From the NCBI GenBank assembly GCA_963824085.1, contig CAWGNT010000024.1, positions 1-64,000 on the forward strand: 64,000 bases of DNA, written 5' to 3'. The position numbers were made by a program, and so were the translations under genes. The stretch is from JARRNE01 sp963824085. GTDB taxonomy: Bacteria > Pseudomonadota > Gammaproteobacteria > Chromatiales > Chromatiaceae. Below the pieces are notes generated by a model. The model ran no database searches. It was given only the letters and a program-made list of their open reading frames with translations, and had not been told where the DNA came from. Below are positions 63,389-64,000 of this stretch, piece by piece (within the stretch, counting starts at the first letter, position 1; the number at the start of each line of letters is the position of its first letter).

Positions 63389-64000
63389 ATGAAGACCCAC
63401 GCCGGTAACCGGCTCGCGATTCCAGCCGCCATCGGCTACGCGCTGTTCGCAGCAGCGTGGATCCTGCTTTCCGACGAGCTGTTGTCGCTGTTCGCCGACG
63501 TGCAGGCGTACAAGTGGGTTTCGATGGCGAAGGGGCTCGCCTTTGTCCTCGTGACGTCGGTCGCCCTCTATCTGTTCGTGGACGGGACGCAAGGGCGAAT
63601 TGCCGGTGCGGCGCCCGAGGGGGGGCGGCCCTGTCGAGGTCGCTGCCGCGGCCGCGATGGATCTTCTACGCGCTTGCCATTGCGGCGACGCTGGCGACCC
63701 TGCCGCTGCGCGCGGGTGCGGTCGCCCTTTTCGGGGAGAATCCGTTCCTGATGCTCTTCATGCCCCCCATCGTCCTGAGCGCCCTGGCCGGAGGTATCGG
63801 CCCGGGGCTGGTGGCCACCCTGGTGGCGGCCCTGGGGGTGGATCTGCTGACCAGCACCCCAGGCGGAGTCCTGTTCGACGACCCCCAAGATTTCGTTTCC
63901 TGGGCACTGTTGGTTGGCAACGGCGCGCTCGTCAGCATCCTGAGTGGAGCCCTTCACCTCGACCGGCGCCAAGCGGCGGCGAGACGCCTCGCCCAGGATG
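63389..64000 (+). CDS. Membrane sensor, N-terminal part (frameshifted, cut by window edge)
   Basis: From ATG 63389 (MKTHAGNRLAIPAAIGYALF), two hydrophobic segments resemble the start of the sensor at 57077: ALFAAAWILLSDELLSLFAD and GLAFVLVTSVALYLFVDG. A run of seven G at 63619-63625 is followed by a shift of one base: the other frame goes WIFYALAIAATLATLPLRAG, NPFLMLFMPPIVLSALAGGI and GPGLVATLVAALGVDLLTST. This is a DUF4118-like multi-segment domain. It ends at the window edge with AARRLAQD, before any output domain. Slippage in the G tract or a sequencing error could restore one protein. The gap 63126-63388 has no visible gene. Confidence 0.7.

Overview
The window is GC-rich chromosomal DNA from a gammaproteobacterium. 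This is inferred from the aceE-aceF-lpdA operon with a homodimeric-type E1, the A-type IscA ending CGCGESF, the separate sufE, kch, yajD-like HNH, arfB, mltD and yebE-like genes, and the TelA/XpaC pair. A sulfur-oxidising or respiratory member of the Chromatiales/Ectothiorhodospiraceae type would fit, but the sequence does not prove it. No rRNA, tRNA, CRISPR array or insertion sequence was recognised.

Layout. 1-3281: type I-E CRISPR genes on the minus strand (cas3, then casA running off the left edge), both frameshifted. 3880-6747: an NlpC/P60-like hydrolase, arfB, arsM and an HNH protein. 6870-12291: a three-gene Gld-type ABC transporter operon (ATPase, permease fused to the auxiliary domain, DUF4340 protein). 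12734-14919: an octaheme hydroxylamine-oxidoreductase-like cytochrome and a TPR protein. 14980-18446: a gene relic, repeats, an FHA protein and a quinone oxidoreductase. 18447-24484: a Kch-type potassium channel, a TRAP transporter whose binding protein is convergent to its permeases, and an isochorismatase-family hydrolase. 24551-29814: a repeat, a membrane-protein relic, a GST, an internally deleted exonuclease/RecQ protein, a dienelactone hydrolase and an L,D-transpeptidase. 30221-34352: an MltD-like transglycosylase, a hemerythrin and CbiX. 34435-40649: pyruvate dehydrogenase operon. 40889-43219: a lipoprotein, sufE, iscA and a Lon-N protein. 44137-49271: ergothioneine genes egtB-egtD, then ppc. 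49459-54452: a tiny putative lipoprotein, XpaC, TelA, an M48 protease, a membrane protein and a PHP protein. 54986-64000: a YebE-like protein and a signalling cluster (NarL-type regulator, PAS sensor, hybrid kinase, a second sensor cut by the right edge).

Two features run through the whole window. First, a dispersed repeat of about 200-230 bp with a palindromic core and inverted-repeat ends occurs four to five times, always on the same strand and in intergenic DNA, often beside a damaged gene. Second, single-base frameshifts interrupt otherwise well-conserved genes (casA, cas3 twice, the 24.9 kb relic, mltD, telA, the right-edge sensor). This may be real decay or uncorrected indels in the assembly. 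The strongest candidates for something undescribed are the repeat family, the nested palindromes at 17541-17628 and 41591-41682, the tiny lipoprotein coupled to xpaC-telA, and the PAS-only sensor next to a hybrid kinase. I did not find a convincing complete new defence or biosynthetic system.
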